A stretch of DNA of 64,000 nucleotides from Megaustenia siamemsis. Lineage: Eukaryota; Mollusca; Gastropoda; Stylommatophora; Ariophantidae. Positions 10,832 to 20,322 of the stretch are shown here, piece by piece (positions within the stretch are counted from its first letter, which is position 1; every line of letters begins with the position of its first letter). The stretch covers positions 38,757,348-38,821,347 of the forward strand of contig JAVIAB010000025.1 in the NCBI GenBank assembly GCA_032433765.1, given 5' to 3'. Below the pieces are notes generated by a model. That model saw only the letters and a program-made list of their open reading frames with translations. It did no database searches and was not told the origin of the DNA. The position numbers were made by a program, and so were the translations under genes.

Positions 10832-11310
10832 CTATCTATCTATCTATTGACCTTTCGAGCCGTTGCCGGCCCATAGGGCGTAGACCAAGATACACCTTCT
10901 CATATCTGAATTTTTGTTCTAGCTGTTTTCTTTTAAAGATATTTTATCAAATCTCGCCATTTGTCTCTGTTCTGTGCAAGCAGCTCTATCTCATTGAGGG
11001 AGCCGAATCCTGTTGCTCTTGCCTCTCTCATCAATGTTCTTCTCAGTGTCTCCCTGGGTCTTCCTCTTTTTCTCTTACCTGTTGTTTCCCATTGAGGGCC
11101 TGCTTTGCTATTCGGTTATTATCTCTTCTCATCACATGTCCAACATATGACCATCGTCTTTTCTTTATTACCGAAGATATTAGTGGTTGATTCGCGATTT
11201 CTCTAATTTCCTCGTTTGTTTTGAATTTTATTCCACGTTATACCATGTATTTTCCTTAGACATTTATTTTTGAATGCGTTCAACTTTGTTTCTATATCTC
11301 TTATATATAA
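10832..11310 (-). mobile_element. 5'-truncated LINE-C insertion with 11-bp TSD
   Basis: On the minus strand the fragment encodes the end of a LINE ORF2: RRWSYVGHVMRRDNNRIA, KRGRPRETLRRTL, FGSLNEIELLAQNRDKW, then DLIKYL and a stop. A 3' UTR ending in (GATA)n at 10832 follows. It is flanked by CAATGGAAGTT at 10821-10831 and again at 11311-11321, a clean target-site duplication. The target lies at the 5' edge of SINE-C. A sister copy in plus orientation is at 21579-21860. Confidence 0.8.
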
Positions 11311-11321
11311 CAATGGAAGTT

Positions 11322-11540
11322 AGTTCCACATAAATACAATGTGTAATAATAAGAGCTAGAAGAACAAGAAGAGGCAGCATTAGAAACAAGAAAAATGTTG
11401 ACACATCTCAAACTACACACAGTGACAACCCATATAAAGGAGGTGATGTATGGTGAGTTCATGCCATATGAGGTACATATAAAAGAGGAAGAAGGAAGCA
11501 TGAGTAAGATGGAGTGACAACACTTAAAGAGGTACTACAA
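11322..11540. other. Intron 3 sequence, nothing recognised
   Basis: Purine-rich on the plus strand (AAGAGCTAGAAGAACAAGAA). No reliable frame or repeat family seen. Confidence 0.5.
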
Positions 11541-11544
11541 CAAC

Positions 11545-11805
11545 ATAGTGATAGCTCAGTGGTTAGTGAACTGGACTAAAATGACAAGAAGTCGGGTTCA
11601 ATCCTGATCGATGGCTTCCAGGTTCACCCAGCCTTAAATGGGTACCCGATTTTTTTTTTAAAGTAAAGCAGCACGGGCGTAATAGTGACCACATTACCCC
11701 AAAAATCATGTGCCGAAGGTCTATAAAATTATGGTCACTAACACCATAGTCTTTATTACGCCACTTGGCGTGACGGGGCACTTTACTTTATTTTTTTTTT
11801 GCAAG
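11545..11805 (+). mobile_element. tRNA-derived SINE, family B
   Basis: The head GTGATAGCTCAGTGGTTAGT is A-box-like and GTCGGGTTCAATCCTGATCG is B-box-like, as in a tRNA. The body has GGTTCACCCAGCCTTAAATG, GCACGGGCGTAATAGTGACC, CATTACCCCAAAAATCATG and CTTGGCGTGACGGGGCACTT, ending in a T-run. About 260 bp, clearly similar along its length to 23581-23840. Confidence 0.72.
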
Positions 11806-12431
11806 AATATCGAGTGGTAGAAGAGTTGGAGCTTAAATCTTCTGTCTCCCTCAGCTTATTATCGGTAATTATTTCAGTCATTTTTATAAATCCTTCAGAA
11901 TGCCAACAACCACACAAAAAAAACTCAATCTGTGTTAATAGACATGCAAAAAAAATTTTTAATCACTAGAGCGATCTGCAAGCAGCTACTAGGCTACACC
12001 ATGTTACCGGAAGTGACAGGCTCCCTCAGCAGACAGTCTTGATGGAAAGGGGGGGGGGGGGGAGGGTGTGTGATGGTGTAGGAGAAAGATGATTGAGATA
12101 GTTTCTGGAGCTGTGGTGACACGTTCAGCTGTGGGTGGTTGTTGAATCAAAACTTGACTACTGGTGTCAAATCAGAACTGATCAAGACCTTCCTTCTTCG
12201 AGATGTTTGGAAACAAACTAATAAATCAGGCCTAGCAAATAAGGATCAGAGCAAACACCCCTCCCAAAAAAAAAAAATGCAGCGACCAAGTTGGAACAGT
12301 TGTTGTGGCTTCATTGGAAACAAGCTTATGTCTACTCAGGGCAGATGAGCACAACAGTTGCTGTTGTTGTTAGGGTGAACAACAAAAGTCAACATTTTTT
12401 AAAAAGTAATTCTGGCCATAGTGAATGAGAA
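11806..12431. other. Intron 3 sequence, nothing recognised
   Basis: No exon or repeat family identified. It contains a 14-base G run near 12049-12062 and short A runs. The 69-residue frame at 12139-12348 has no recognisable features. Confidence 0.5.
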
Positions 12432-12610
12432 CTTTATCTTTGATTTATATCTGATTTATCTTTGATTTATATCTGATTTATCTTTGATTTATATTTGATT
12501 TATATTTGATTTATCTTTGATTTATATTTGATTTATATTTAATTTATCTTTGATTTATCTTTGATTTATATTTGATTTATCTTTGATTTATATTTGATTT
12601 ATCATTGATA
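12432..12610. repeat. 11-12-bp AT-rich tandem repeat
   Basis: About 15 units of TTTGATTTATCT / TTTGATTTATAT, with an early 22-bp double unit (ATCTGATTTATC, TTTGATTTAT). Confidence 0.9.
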
Positions 12611-12818
12611 TGCCAGTTTGTTTTTTGTCATTAAATAGTGACTTAAATGCAATGACCTTGAACTGTAGCAAACACTTGAACTCCGCAGATTCTCTCGGCT
12701 GATGGAAGCAAAGGGGAGACTACAAGTTCAAGGGATATATCTCACAGCTCATCAGCATACACTGAAACATGTCACGGTCTGCAAGGTTTGAATAAAGATC
12801 TCTTCTTCTTCTACCTTT

Positions 12819-12970
12819 CAGCTCCCTGTGGAGCATAGGTCTTCAACAAACACTTTCAGCTCCCTGTGGAGCATAGGTCTTCAACAAACACTTTCAGCTC
12901 TCTGTGGAGCATAGGTCTTCAACAAACACTTTCAGCTCCCTGTGGAGCATAGGTCTTCAACAAACACTTT
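12819..12970. repeat. 38-bp minisatellite derived from LINE 3' end
   Basis: Four units with an exact 38-bp period, starting CAGCTCCCTGTGGAGC and ending CAACAAACACTTT. The unit is the reverse complement of the last codons of the LINE frame at 16718-16756 (KVFVEDLCSTGS and stop). The antisense LINE remnant follows directly, so the array grew from the 3' end of that element. Confidence 0.9.
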
Positions 12971-13404
12971 CCAAGCCATTCTGTTTCTTGCCATTCTTTT
13001 ATAATCATTCCACATCTTCCCCATCATCTTCATCTCTGCTTCCATCTGTCTCCTCCAAGTTTATTTTGGTCTTCCTCTTTGTCTTTTTTCTTGAGGATTC
13101 CTAAAAAGGGCCTGTTGTGTAATACTCTCAGTTTGCTTCCACAGTGTGTGTCTTATTCAGCACCATCGTCTTCGCTGTATCTCTTTATCCACTTATATTT
13201 GACTAGTACTTTTCAATAATTCTATGGTAGTGATTTTGTCCTGCCATTTCCATCCTTTTATTCTGCGCAAGCATATATTAATGAAAGTCTGTATCTTCAT
13301 GATTGTCATTTTTTTATTGTTCTCCATGTTTCACAGCCATATAGTAGGACTGACTTTAATATTGGAATTGAACATTTTAATTTTTGTATTTAGCCTAATT
13401 TAAT
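12970..13404 (-). mobile_element. Antisense LINE fragment, C-terminal domain
   Basis: The reverse complement matches 16290-16720 in order: the LLYGCETWR-like region, the KGWKWQDK-like region, the RGRP-like region and the final KxFVEDLCS. Indels and stops have destroyed the frame. Its 3' end carries the 38-bp array. Confidence 0.75.
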
Positions 13405-13411
13405 TTTTAAC

Positions 13412-13595
13412 AACAGTGTCATCCGTTGTCTTTTTGTTACTTTCATGGCAACTGTTTTCTTTTCCATCGACAGCGGTATCATCTGTTGTCTTTTTGTTAC
13501 TTTCATGGCAACTGTTTTCTTTTCCATCGACAGCGGTATCATCTGTTGTCTTTTTGTTACTTTCATGGCAACTGTTTTCTTTTCCATCTACAGCA
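13412..13595. repeat. 60-bp tandem repeat, three units
   Basis: Three copies with an exact 60-bp period, each with ATCTGTTGTCTTTTTGTTAC and ATGGCAACTGTTTTCTTTTC. Copies 2 and 3 are nearly identical; copy 1 differs at its start. Because 60 is a multiple of three, frames on both strands stay open and give repeated 20-residue peptides that are not evidence of a gene. Confidence 0.93.
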
Positions 13596-13636
13596 TCTGG
13601 GACAAAGTGGCACTAGATAAATAGGAAGTAGCAGCG

Positions 13637-13881
13637 ATTCAGAAAGAAGCAATCAACATTTTTCGGGCACATCATGAGAAGAGGAAAGTTGGAATACTTG
13701 GTTACAACTGGAAAAATAAAAGGAAAGAGAGATCGTGGGCGACAAAGAGAGAAAATACTGGATAGCTTTGTGTCATGGCATGGAAAATAGTCAACAACAG
13801 AACTGATACGATGAACTGTAGATAGAAGATTGTGGAAGGACATGATCGCCTACGCCAACCGGTATGGCACATGATGATGAT
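13637..13881 (+). mobile_element. RTE-B 3'-end fragment with TSD
   Basis: A 5'-truncated copy that keeps the FFGHIMRRGKLEYLVTTGKI-like region (here FRAHHEKRKVGI after a frame change) through the DRRLWKDMIAYANRYGT-like end, with a stop in the tail region. The 3' tract is ATGATGATGAT. AGTAGCAGCG at 13627-13636 and AGTAGCAGTG at 13882-13891 form a likely target-site duplication. Close relative of 21198-21568. Confidence 0.75.
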
Positions 13882-13977
13882 AGTAGCAGTGTGAAATAAA
13901 CAAGGAATATGCAATAAGTTGCAGTACAGTAAAGCTGGGATAGCAGGAAATGAGTAGAACACAGAGTATTAAGAATA

Positions 13978-14086
13978 TTTGGAACAGAACAATATATGGA
14001 ACAGAACAATATATGGAACAGAACAATATATAGAACAGAACAATATATGGAACAGAACGAACAATATATGGAACAGAACAGAACTT
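13978..14086. repeat. 17-bp tandem repeat
   Basis: About six units of AATATATGGAACAGAAC, with one GAACAGAAC expansion near 14056. Confidence 0.9.
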
Positions 14087-14427
14087 TTCAATTTTAAAAA
14101 CTAAATGTTAGGTTTATGCTGGCTCAAGCTACAGAAGATAGGACTGAGTGACTTTGTGGCTCCAGACAAACTCCAGAGCATACCCCACAGAACTGCAGCA
14201 CTCTCAACACCATAAGAACACAAAATATGGCCCTCAGAAATAACCCTGCTTGACAAGTTATGGGGAAACCAGTGAAGACCCCACTGCACCATTTTGTACA
14301 TAACCCACGCTGGTTTAAATGTCTGAATGTGTAGTAATAGCCAATCACCGAAGATGAAGAAGAAGGTTGACTCCAGCAGTTGTTATTCAGCCATTTTGTC
14401 ATTTACTTTTTGCTTTTTCCCTCCCAG
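14087..14427. other. Intron 3 end, nothing recognised
   Basis: Two overlapping minus-strand frames (14101-14402) look non-repetitive but show no recognisable motif. The last 30 bp are the polypyrimidine tract and acceptor of exon 4. Confidence 0.5.
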
Positions 14428-14614
14428 GTTTTTGGAGGGAAACCAATTTTGCACAGCCCTCTGCCAGCGTTCATTTAACATCAGCAGGACAAAAGGTGGC
14501 CACGCCGAGTCTCATATCTGCTGTGGTGAAGTTGCTGACCAACGTGGTTAACCTTTCACCCCAGACCTGTCAAAATAACATGAGAAGTCACTCTATTTTA
14601 TTTTCATTGATGAG
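14428..14614 (+). CDS. RTTN: Rotatin-like exon 4 of the window
   Basis: An internal exon of 187 nt that enters in phase 1 and leaves with two bases (AG). The acceptor CTTTTTCCCTCCCAG|GT is strong; the donor is TGATGAG|GTGAGA at 14615. The product starts FWRETNFAQPSASV and continues into two helices (SLISAVVKLLTNVVNL, then NMRSHSILFSLM). The bases AG plus the first C of exon 5 make a serine codon, so the join is SLMS then LINPGTV. The longer open reading upstream of 14428 is the intron polypyrimidine tract, not coding. Confidence 0.75.
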
Positions 14615-14737
14615 GTGAGAGTTGTCTGTCTTTAGTTTGTAGAAACATGTTTGGTGGCATTGAGGAGAAGTAAGAGTAATATTTTTATTTGTGAACAAAT
14701 TGCTGGTTGTTATTTCATTTTGCTTTGGATCACAAAT

Positions 14738-15465
14738 GTTGGTCATTGGAGATGATAAACTGTGGAAATATCAAATCTGTTCAAAGTGGAGACATGATAA
14801 ACTGTGGAAATAACAAATCTGTTCAAAGTGGAGACATGATAAACTGTGGAAATAACAAATCTGTTCAAAGTGGAGACATGATGAAATGTAGGAAATAACA
14901 AATCTGTTCAAAGTGGAGACATGATGAAATGTAGGAAATAACAAATCTGTTCAAAGTGGAGACATGATGAAATGTAGGAAATAACAAATCTGTTCAAAGT
15001 GGAGACATGATAAATTGTGGAAATAACAAATCTGTTCAAAGTGGAGACATGATAAACTGTGGAAATAACAAATCTGTTCAAAGTGGAGACATGATAAACT
15101 GTGGAAATAACAAATCTGTTCAAAGTGGAGACATGATTAAATGTAGGAAATAACAAATCTGTTCAAAGTGGAAACATGATGAAATGTAGGAAATAACAAA
15201 TCTGTTCAAAGTGGAGACATGATAAACTGTGGAAATAACAAATCTGTTCAAAGTGGAGACATGATTAAATGTAGGAAATAACAAATCTGTTCAAAGTGGA
15301 GACATGATGAAATGTAGGAAATAACAAATCTGTTCAAAGTGGAGACATGATAAACCGTGGAAATAACAAATCCATTCAAAGTGGAGACATGATGAAATGT
15401 AGGAAATAACAGATGAGTGTGAAGTGGAGACATGATGAAATCTGACAAATAATAAATCCTTTTGA
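14738..15465. repeat. 42-43-bp minisatellite
   Basis: About 17 units with AAATAACAAATCTGTTCAAA and GTGGAGACATGATAAACTGT. A second unit type has GATGAAATGTAGG (43 bp). The two types are partly interspersed in blocks, showing local unit homogenisation. The array lies in intron 4. Confidence 0.93.
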
Positions 15466-15489
15466 GGTGGAGAAATCATAAGAAAAATA

Positions 15490-15716
15490 TAGTAGGGAAT
15501 GGATAGGACATAAACTGCACACAAGCCAGCTACAAGCATTACCAGACAAGCTCTCACTTGGAACACACAGGAAAAAGGGATATAAGGAAGATCTAGAAAC
15601 AGGAGACAGAACCAGGAAAATGATTACAATAGAGGAGGTGGAGAAGGACATGAAGTAATGGAAAGCTCTTGCTGATTGTCTATGCATCTGAGGCGGGTTA
15701 AAAGAAAGATGGACTA
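15490..15716 (+). mobile_element. Strongly decayed LINE fragment
   Basis: Frames around 15500-15650 recall the LINE C-terminal signature seen at 16520-16680: a W-I-G-H motif (GGAATGGATAGGACATAAAC), then QALxWNxQxK-like and GR-rich runs. Many stops and shifts. Assignment is tentative. Confidence 0.4.
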
Positions 15717-15967
15717 GAATAGAATGCAATAAAAATTATTACAGTAGATTAGGATAGAATAGGAGAGAATAAAATAGAATATATCACAGTATAATAGAAT
15801 AGGGAAGAATAATATAGAATATATTGCAATAGAATATATTACAATAGAATATATTGCAATAGAATATATTACAATAGAATATATTGCAATAGAATATATT
15901 ACAATAGAATATATTACAATAGAATATATTACAATAGAATATATTACAATAGAATATATTACAATAG

Positions 15968-16768
15968 ACTTCATGATTTAGACTTTGCTGATGACATAGC
16001 TCTCCTATCACACAGCCACCAACAGATGCAAGATAAAATGAGTATATTAGATGAGAGATCACAACAGCTAGGACTAAAGATTAATAGAGATAAGACCAAC
16101 ATTATGAGAATTAATGCAGTTGGCAATAACCAAATAAAACTAGGAGAAATACCTCTACTAGACGTACAATCTTATATATATCTGGGCAGTAATATAGATA
16201 AAGAGGGAGGAACAGAAAACGATACCAAAATAAGGATATCAAAAGCAAGAGGAGCTTTCATTGCACTGGGAAACATATGGAAATCCAAAGAAATTAGGCT
16301 AAATACAAAAATACAAATTTTCAACTCCAATGTTAAGTCGGTTCTATTATATGGCTGTGAAACATGGAGAATAACAAAATTGACAATCACGAAGGTACAG
16401 ACTTTCATTAATGGATGCTTGCGCAGAATAAAGGGATGGAAATGGCAGGACAAAGTCACTAACGTGGAATTATGGAAATGTACCGGTCAAATACCAGTGG
16501 ATAAAGAAATACAGCGAAGACGATGGCGATGGATAGGACACACACTACGGAAACCAACTGAGAGTATTACACAACAGGCCCTTTTTTGGAATCCCCAGGG
16601 GAAAAGACAAAGAGGAAGACCAAGGAATTCTTGGAGAAGACAGATTGAAGCAGAGATGAAGATGATGGGGAAGACATGGAATGATCTTAAAAGAATTGCA
16701 AAAAACAGAACGACTTGGAAAGTGTTTGTTGAAGACCTATGCTCCACTGGGAGCTAAAAGGTAAAAGG
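15968..16768 (+). mobile_element. LINE (second type), 5'-truncated, intact 3' frame
   Basis: The frame is open from the catalytic LDFADDIALLSH at the insertion edge, through GLKINRDKTNIMRINA, YIYLGSNIDKEGG, SVLLYGCETWRITK, LRRIKGWKWQDKV, RRRWRWIGHTLRKP, NPQGKRQRGRPRNSWRR and a final KVFVEDLCSTGS, with a stop at 16755-16757. The 3' end is GCTAAAAGGTAAAAGG. It sits inside the 15-bp array; ATATTACAATAG on both sides is a possible target-site duplication, ambiguous because the array repeats it. The lack of stops in about 260 codons suggests a fairly young insertion. It lacks endonuclease and most RT, so it is not autonomous. Confidence 0.87.
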
Positions 16769-16888
16769 ATATTACAATAGAATATATTGCAATAGAATAT
16801 ATTACAATAGAATATATTGCAATAGAATATATTACAATAGAATATATTGCAATAGAATATATTGCAATAGAATATATTACAATAGAAT

Positions 16889-17188
16889 CATCAAGTACCA
16901 TGCCTGCTGGCATAGGTGATCATGTCTCACCACAACTTTTGATCTCGACAGTTATTTATTATTTCTGTTGTTGACCTTCTGCCAAGCCATTGTCTTATGC
17001 TGTCTGGTATATTTTCTCTTTGCTTCCCTCTATCTCTTCGTCCCTCAATTTTCCCAGTTGTCACAATATATTCCAGCTGTTCCCTTCTGATTACAAGGCC
17101 AATAAAGGTGATTGTTTCTTCCTAATATTGGAAATTATCTCTCTTTTTGCTTTGACTTCATTCAGAACGTTTTCATTACTCTTCTTTG
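16889..17188 (-). mobile_element. RTE-B 3'-end fragment, antisense, in 15-bp array
   Basis: The reverse complement matches 19105-19400: AKKSNEN-like start, KQSPLLAL-like region with shifts, RRSTTEIINNCRDQKL-like end, then GGTACTTGATGATT. CAATAGAAT flanks it at 16880-16888 and 17189-17197. It is the second independent insertion into the same array. Confidence 0.75.
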
Positions 17189-17719
17189 CAATAGAATAGG
17201 GGACAATACAATAGAATATCTTATGATAAGATAGAATAGTGTGGGAAAGGACAAACTAGAATATATTACAATAAAATAGGATAGAATAGAATAGGAAAAG
17301 AAAAGAAAAAAATATAATATATTACAATAGAACAGGATAGGATAGAATAGAATAGGAACGAATATAATAGAATATATTACAATATATTACAATAGGATAG
17401 AATAGAATAGGAAATGAAAGAAACAAAATAGAATATATTACAATAGAATAGAAAAGAACAAAATATAATATATTATAATATAGTAGGATAGAATAGTATA
17501 TAAAAGAATAAAATATAATACATTACAATAGATTAGGATAGAATAGTATATAAAATAGAATATATTACACTAGAGTAGGATAGAATAGTATATACAAGAA
17601 TAAAATAGAATATATTACAATAGAATAGGAGTCTTCACACAGTCTCTACTTGAAATCTGATCTGATATCTGCATGATGTCTGCAGACTTTCATGTTTTGT
17701 TTGTCACATCTCTCCCTAG

Positions 17720-17943
17720 CCTCATTAATCCAGGAACAGTCCAGTCTTTGTGTGCAGGCACAGCTGCTGGTCACACTGGGTCAGCTAGTGCCCTAGTCCT
17801 CCATGACTTGCTGCGCCTGTTTGAGTCTATAGCTGAGCTGTTGACAGCCTGTGTTACCATGGATACCAACTCAAGGATGGAGTTGCTAAGGAATACAACA
17901 GGGCTGAGGTCAATGGCGTCCATGTTGTTATTTCAGTGGCATG
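17720..17943 (+). CDS. RTTN: Rotatin-like exon 5 of the window
   Basis: An internal exon of 224 nt. The acceptor at 17718-17719 follows GTTTGTCACATCTCTCCCTAG, a strong polypyrimidine tract. Using the earlier AG at 17682-17683 would give a stop at 17717-17719. The donor is CATG|GTGGGT at 17944. It leaves one base (G) that joins AT of exon 6 to make GAT; the alternative donor GTAATG at 17948 breaks the frame. The product has long helices (ALVLHDLLRLFESIAELL and SMASMLLFQWH) typical of an ARM/HEAT solenoid. The exon lies just after a 15-bp AT-rich tandem array. Confidence 0.75.
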
Positions 17944-17947
17944 GTGG

Positions 17948-18240
17948 GTAATGTCTTCACATACACAGCTGTTTGTTTTCCTCTGAAAGTGGTGTTTTAG
18001 TTCTAGTCTTGAAACTTGTACAACATTTATGGATGATATCCTGAGATTAATGCATTCAACTCATTCCACATCAGAACACCTGCTCTTGAAAACTTCCACC
18101 TTAGCTTTATGCAGTCATGACGTAAAATACGGGATTCCCTCCTGCAAAGTCTGACCGGAATGTTTGTCTAGCCCGCCACTGCCAGAAAAAATTACACCGG
18201 GGTGATATAATTTATATCATGATCCAGTTAATTCACAACA
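17948..18240. other. Intron 5 start, dispersed-repeat remnant
   Basis: No exon seen. GATATAATTTATATCATGAT at 18202-18223 is similar to GATATATCATTTATATTATG near 18981. Part of an unknown dispersed repeat that recurs on the far side of the AT array. Confidence 0.4.
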
Positions 18241-18476
18241 TTTATTCTCTCTTGTTTAATAATTTAATCTAATCTATTTAATAATTTAATCTAATCTAAT
18301 TAATAATTTAATCTAATCTAATTAATAATTAATCTAATCTATTTAATAATTTAATCTAATCTAATTAAGAATTAATCTAATCTATTTAATACATTTAATC
18401 TAATCTAATTAATAATTAATCTAATCTATTTAATAATTTAATCTAATCTATTTAATAATTTAATCTAATCTAAAAT
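18241..18476. repeat. 20-21-bp AT-rich tandem repeat
   Basis: About 11 units of AATAATTTAATCTAATCTA with TT/AA variants, in intron 5. Confidence 0.9.
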
Positions 18477-18491
18477 GAAAAAGAGGGCAGG

Positions 18492-18821
18492 TTGGCTAGC
18501 TGCACTGTTGTTGAAGACGGTCAACCAATGGATCGGGCGGACATCATCAATGCCCTCCAAGATGTGGGAAGGGCACAGGACTTTGGCAACTGTGAGTCCA
18601 CTTCACTTCTTCAGATGAAAGAGATGGGAGTTAAGATGGGCATAGCCAGAAACGAGAAACTTAGTGGACATATAAGGAGACTTATCAATCAACATAGAGC
18701 TGGAATCATCAGTCACTGGACACTGCAGGACATGCTGAGGAGGGGATATGAGCACCTATGGACATGTTCGAAGTGTAATGATGATGACCTGCAGATAACT
18801 CAATTTAATCTCTCATATTAA
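18492..18821 (+). pseudogene. Unidentified 109-codon frame
   Basis: A non-repetitive frame starting MASCTVVEDGQPMDRADI with a later HLWTCSKCNDDD. It sits between two copies of a dispersed repeat in intron 5. Composition looks like real protein (charged, with helix-like parts), but I do not recognise it, and the first codon may be internal. It could be a fragment of a transposon protein or a chance frame. Not part of the rotatin reading: the exon 5 to exon 6 join is in phase without it. Confidence 0.3.
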
Positions 18822-19020
18822 CATTTTAAATCTATATCTGTTTGTACAGCAATACAATTGACTAATTTCTGTGAGTAAAAGTGAAAGTCATAATTATTTT
18901 ATGCGCTCCAATTTTGTGAAAATTGTATGACAAGTAGATTTACATTTTTGTGCTCTCTGCGCCAGTGTTCATAACTGACATGATATATCATTTATATTAT
19001 GATCAGCTTAATGCATGACA

Positions 19021-19406
19021 ATAGGACAATAGATGAGAAAATCACTGGAGTCTGTAGATATGTGGTTTTAAAGAAGAATGTTGGGAATACCAAGGACAGC
19101 TAAGAAGAGTAATGAAGAGGTTCTGAGAGAGGTCAAAGCAAGAAGAGAGCTAATTTCCAATATTAGGAAGAAACAATCATCATTTTTTGGCCATGTAATG
19201 AGAAGAGAGCAAATGGAATATATTGTAACACCTGGAAAAATTGAGGGACGAAGAGATAGAGGGAAGCAAAGAGAAAAAATACCAGACAGTTTAAGAGAAT
19301 GGCTTGGCAGAAGGTCAACAACAGAAATGATAAAGAATTGTCGAGATCGAAAGTTGTGGAGAGACATGATCACCTACACCAGCAGGCCCGGTACTTGATG
19401 ATGATG
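19021..19406 (+). mobile_element. RTE-B 3'-end insertion with perfect 11-bp TSD
   Basis: Frame RRMLGIPRTAKKSNEEVL, SSFFGHVMRREQMEYIV, GKIEGRRDRGKQREKI, RSTTEMIKNCRDRKLWRDM then a stop, and a 3' tract TTGATGATGATG. AATGCATGACA occurs at 19010-19020 and 19407-19417, a perfect 11-bp target-site duplication. Removing the insert restores a longer dispersed-repeat sequence. Only the last part of ORF2 is present. The end lies 333 bp before exon 6. Confidence 0.85.
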
Positions 19407-19600
19407 AATGCATGACATTTGATCTCTCATATTAACATTTAGAACCTATATTTGTCTATACAACAATACAATTTAACCCTATGTTATGATACGTATCTGT
19501 GGCCGACGTGTTCATGATATTGTAGTAAAGATTAAAATGATAAAAAAATTTTGTTACACCAAATTCATTGTGCTTTAAAGCTTTGTCTGTAACCCATTAA
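19407..19600. repeat. Dispersed repeat (F/D-like) split by RTE-B
   Basis: TCTCATATTAACATTTAGAA and ACAACAATACAATTTA match TCTCATATTAACATTTTAAA and ACAGCAATACAATTGA at 18810-18857. The next part (GACGTGTTCATGATATTGTA) resembles the antisense D copy at 3895-3920. Unknown family, no frame. Confidence 0.45.
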
Positions 19601-19739
19601 ATGAGTGACGCCTCCCTATTCTACAAGAAATTGTTTTGTAAAACTTAAAGGTAATAGTGAAGTTTTCAATTTAATGAAGAAATTACAAGAAAAACATGTA
19701 GAAAATGATGTTAAAGATATATCAATATTTACATTACAG

Positions 19740-19880
19740 ATGTGGATGACATTGGAACTGCATGTGCCAGTTTGTCTGTCAGCATCTTGAAACTTCTATC
19801 TAGCTTGCTACAAACTCAGGGACAACAGGCCTTGAAGGTTCTGACAGAAGTCCTTGGCCAGATATGGTCTCCCCTTGTTG
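19740..19880 (+). CDS. RTTN: Rotatin-like exon 6 with repeated 5' splice site
   Basis: An internal exon of 141 nt, phase 1 in and phase 1 out. The acceptor is ATTTACATTACAG|AT and the donor is GTTG|GTAAGT at 19881. The product DVDDIGTACASLSVSILKLL and the following LLQTQGQQALKVLTEVLGQI are clear solenoid helices. The last 21 exon bases and the donor are the first unit of a 41-bp tandem repeat (19860-20167) that presents seven further donors downstream. Only the first donor leads to exon 7 in frame: donors 2 and 3 shift the frame into early stops, and every later donor lies past the TAA at 19964-19966. Confidence 0.8.
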
Positions 19881-20167
19881 GTAAGTCCATTCCCAAGGAA
19901 AGATATGGTCTCCCCTTGTTGGTAAGTCCATTCCCAAGGAAAGATATGGTCTCCCCTTGTTGGTAAGTCCATTCCCAAGGAAAGATATGGTCTCCCTTTG
20001 TTGGTAAGTCCATTCCCAAGGAAAGATATGGTCTCCCCTTGTTGGTAAGTCCATTCCCAAGGAAAGATATGGTCTCCCTTTGTTGGTAAGTCCATTTCCT
20101 AGAACAGATGTAGTCTCCCCTTGTTGGTAAGTCCATTTCCTAGAACAGATGTAGTCTCCCCTTGTTG
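19860..20167 (+). repeat. 41-bp array containing tandem 5' splice sites
   Basis: Units of AGATATGGTCTCCCCTTGTTG plus GTAAGTCCATTCCCAAGGAA repeat with an exact 41-bp period. Donor GT positions: 19881, 19922, 19963, 20004, 20045, 20086 and 20127 (all GTAAGT) and 20168 (GTAACC). The first unit covers the end of exon 6. The last two units carry TTTCCTAGAACAGATGTAG variants, so the array is older or more diverged at its far end. Confidence 0.95.
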
Positions 20168-20169
20168 GT

Positions 20170-20300
20170 AACCTTGCTACCTCTGGTTCCCATCATGGAG
20201 CACTGCAGCTGTCAGTCACTGACACTCCAACAGTAGACTTCATAAGAGAGTCCTGAATCCCAGTCTGAGTGAGCCATGATCACAGAAGAAGGAGTGTATC
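20170..20300 (-). repeat. Dispersed repeat shared with 8100-8170
   Basis: TCATAAGAGAGTCCTGAATC and CCAGTCTGAGTGAGCCATGA match in order 8127-8168. Probably part of a LINE untranslated region. No frame. Confidence 0.45.
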
Positions 20301-20322
20301 TTCTTCTTTCTTATTCAATCTC

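Larger units (their letters stand above)
15718..17635. repeat. 15-bp AT-rich array with two LINE insertions
   Basis: Units of AATATATTACAATAG, alternating with AATATATTGCAATAG, at an exact 15-bp period from about 15810 to 15967. The array continues after each of two retroelement insertions (16769-16888 and 17189-17635). The outer parts are diverged (GGATAGAATAGAATAGG). A 15-bp unit keeps minus-strand frames open (YCNIF/IYSIV peptides), which are not genes. It fills intron 4 up to about 85 bp before exon 5. Confidence 0.93.

Noticed and set aside
11545..11620. tRNA gene
   Set aside because: A and B box-like motifs are present but no acceptor stem or full cloverleaf can be drawn, and the same head recurs on a 260-bp element; it is a SINE head.
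13390..13620. 20-residue repeat protein on either strand
   Set aside because: The 60-bp unit is a multiple of three and so keeps frames open. Only three units are present and there is no gene context.
15714..16062. Minus-strand proteins of repeated IYSIV or YCNIF
   Set aside because: Products of the 15-bp AT array, which keeps all frames in register.
17684..17719. Earlier start of exon 5 at the TGCAG ending at 17683
   Set aside because: In the phase given by exon 4 this reading meets a stop (TAG at 17717-17719) just before the preferred exon start.
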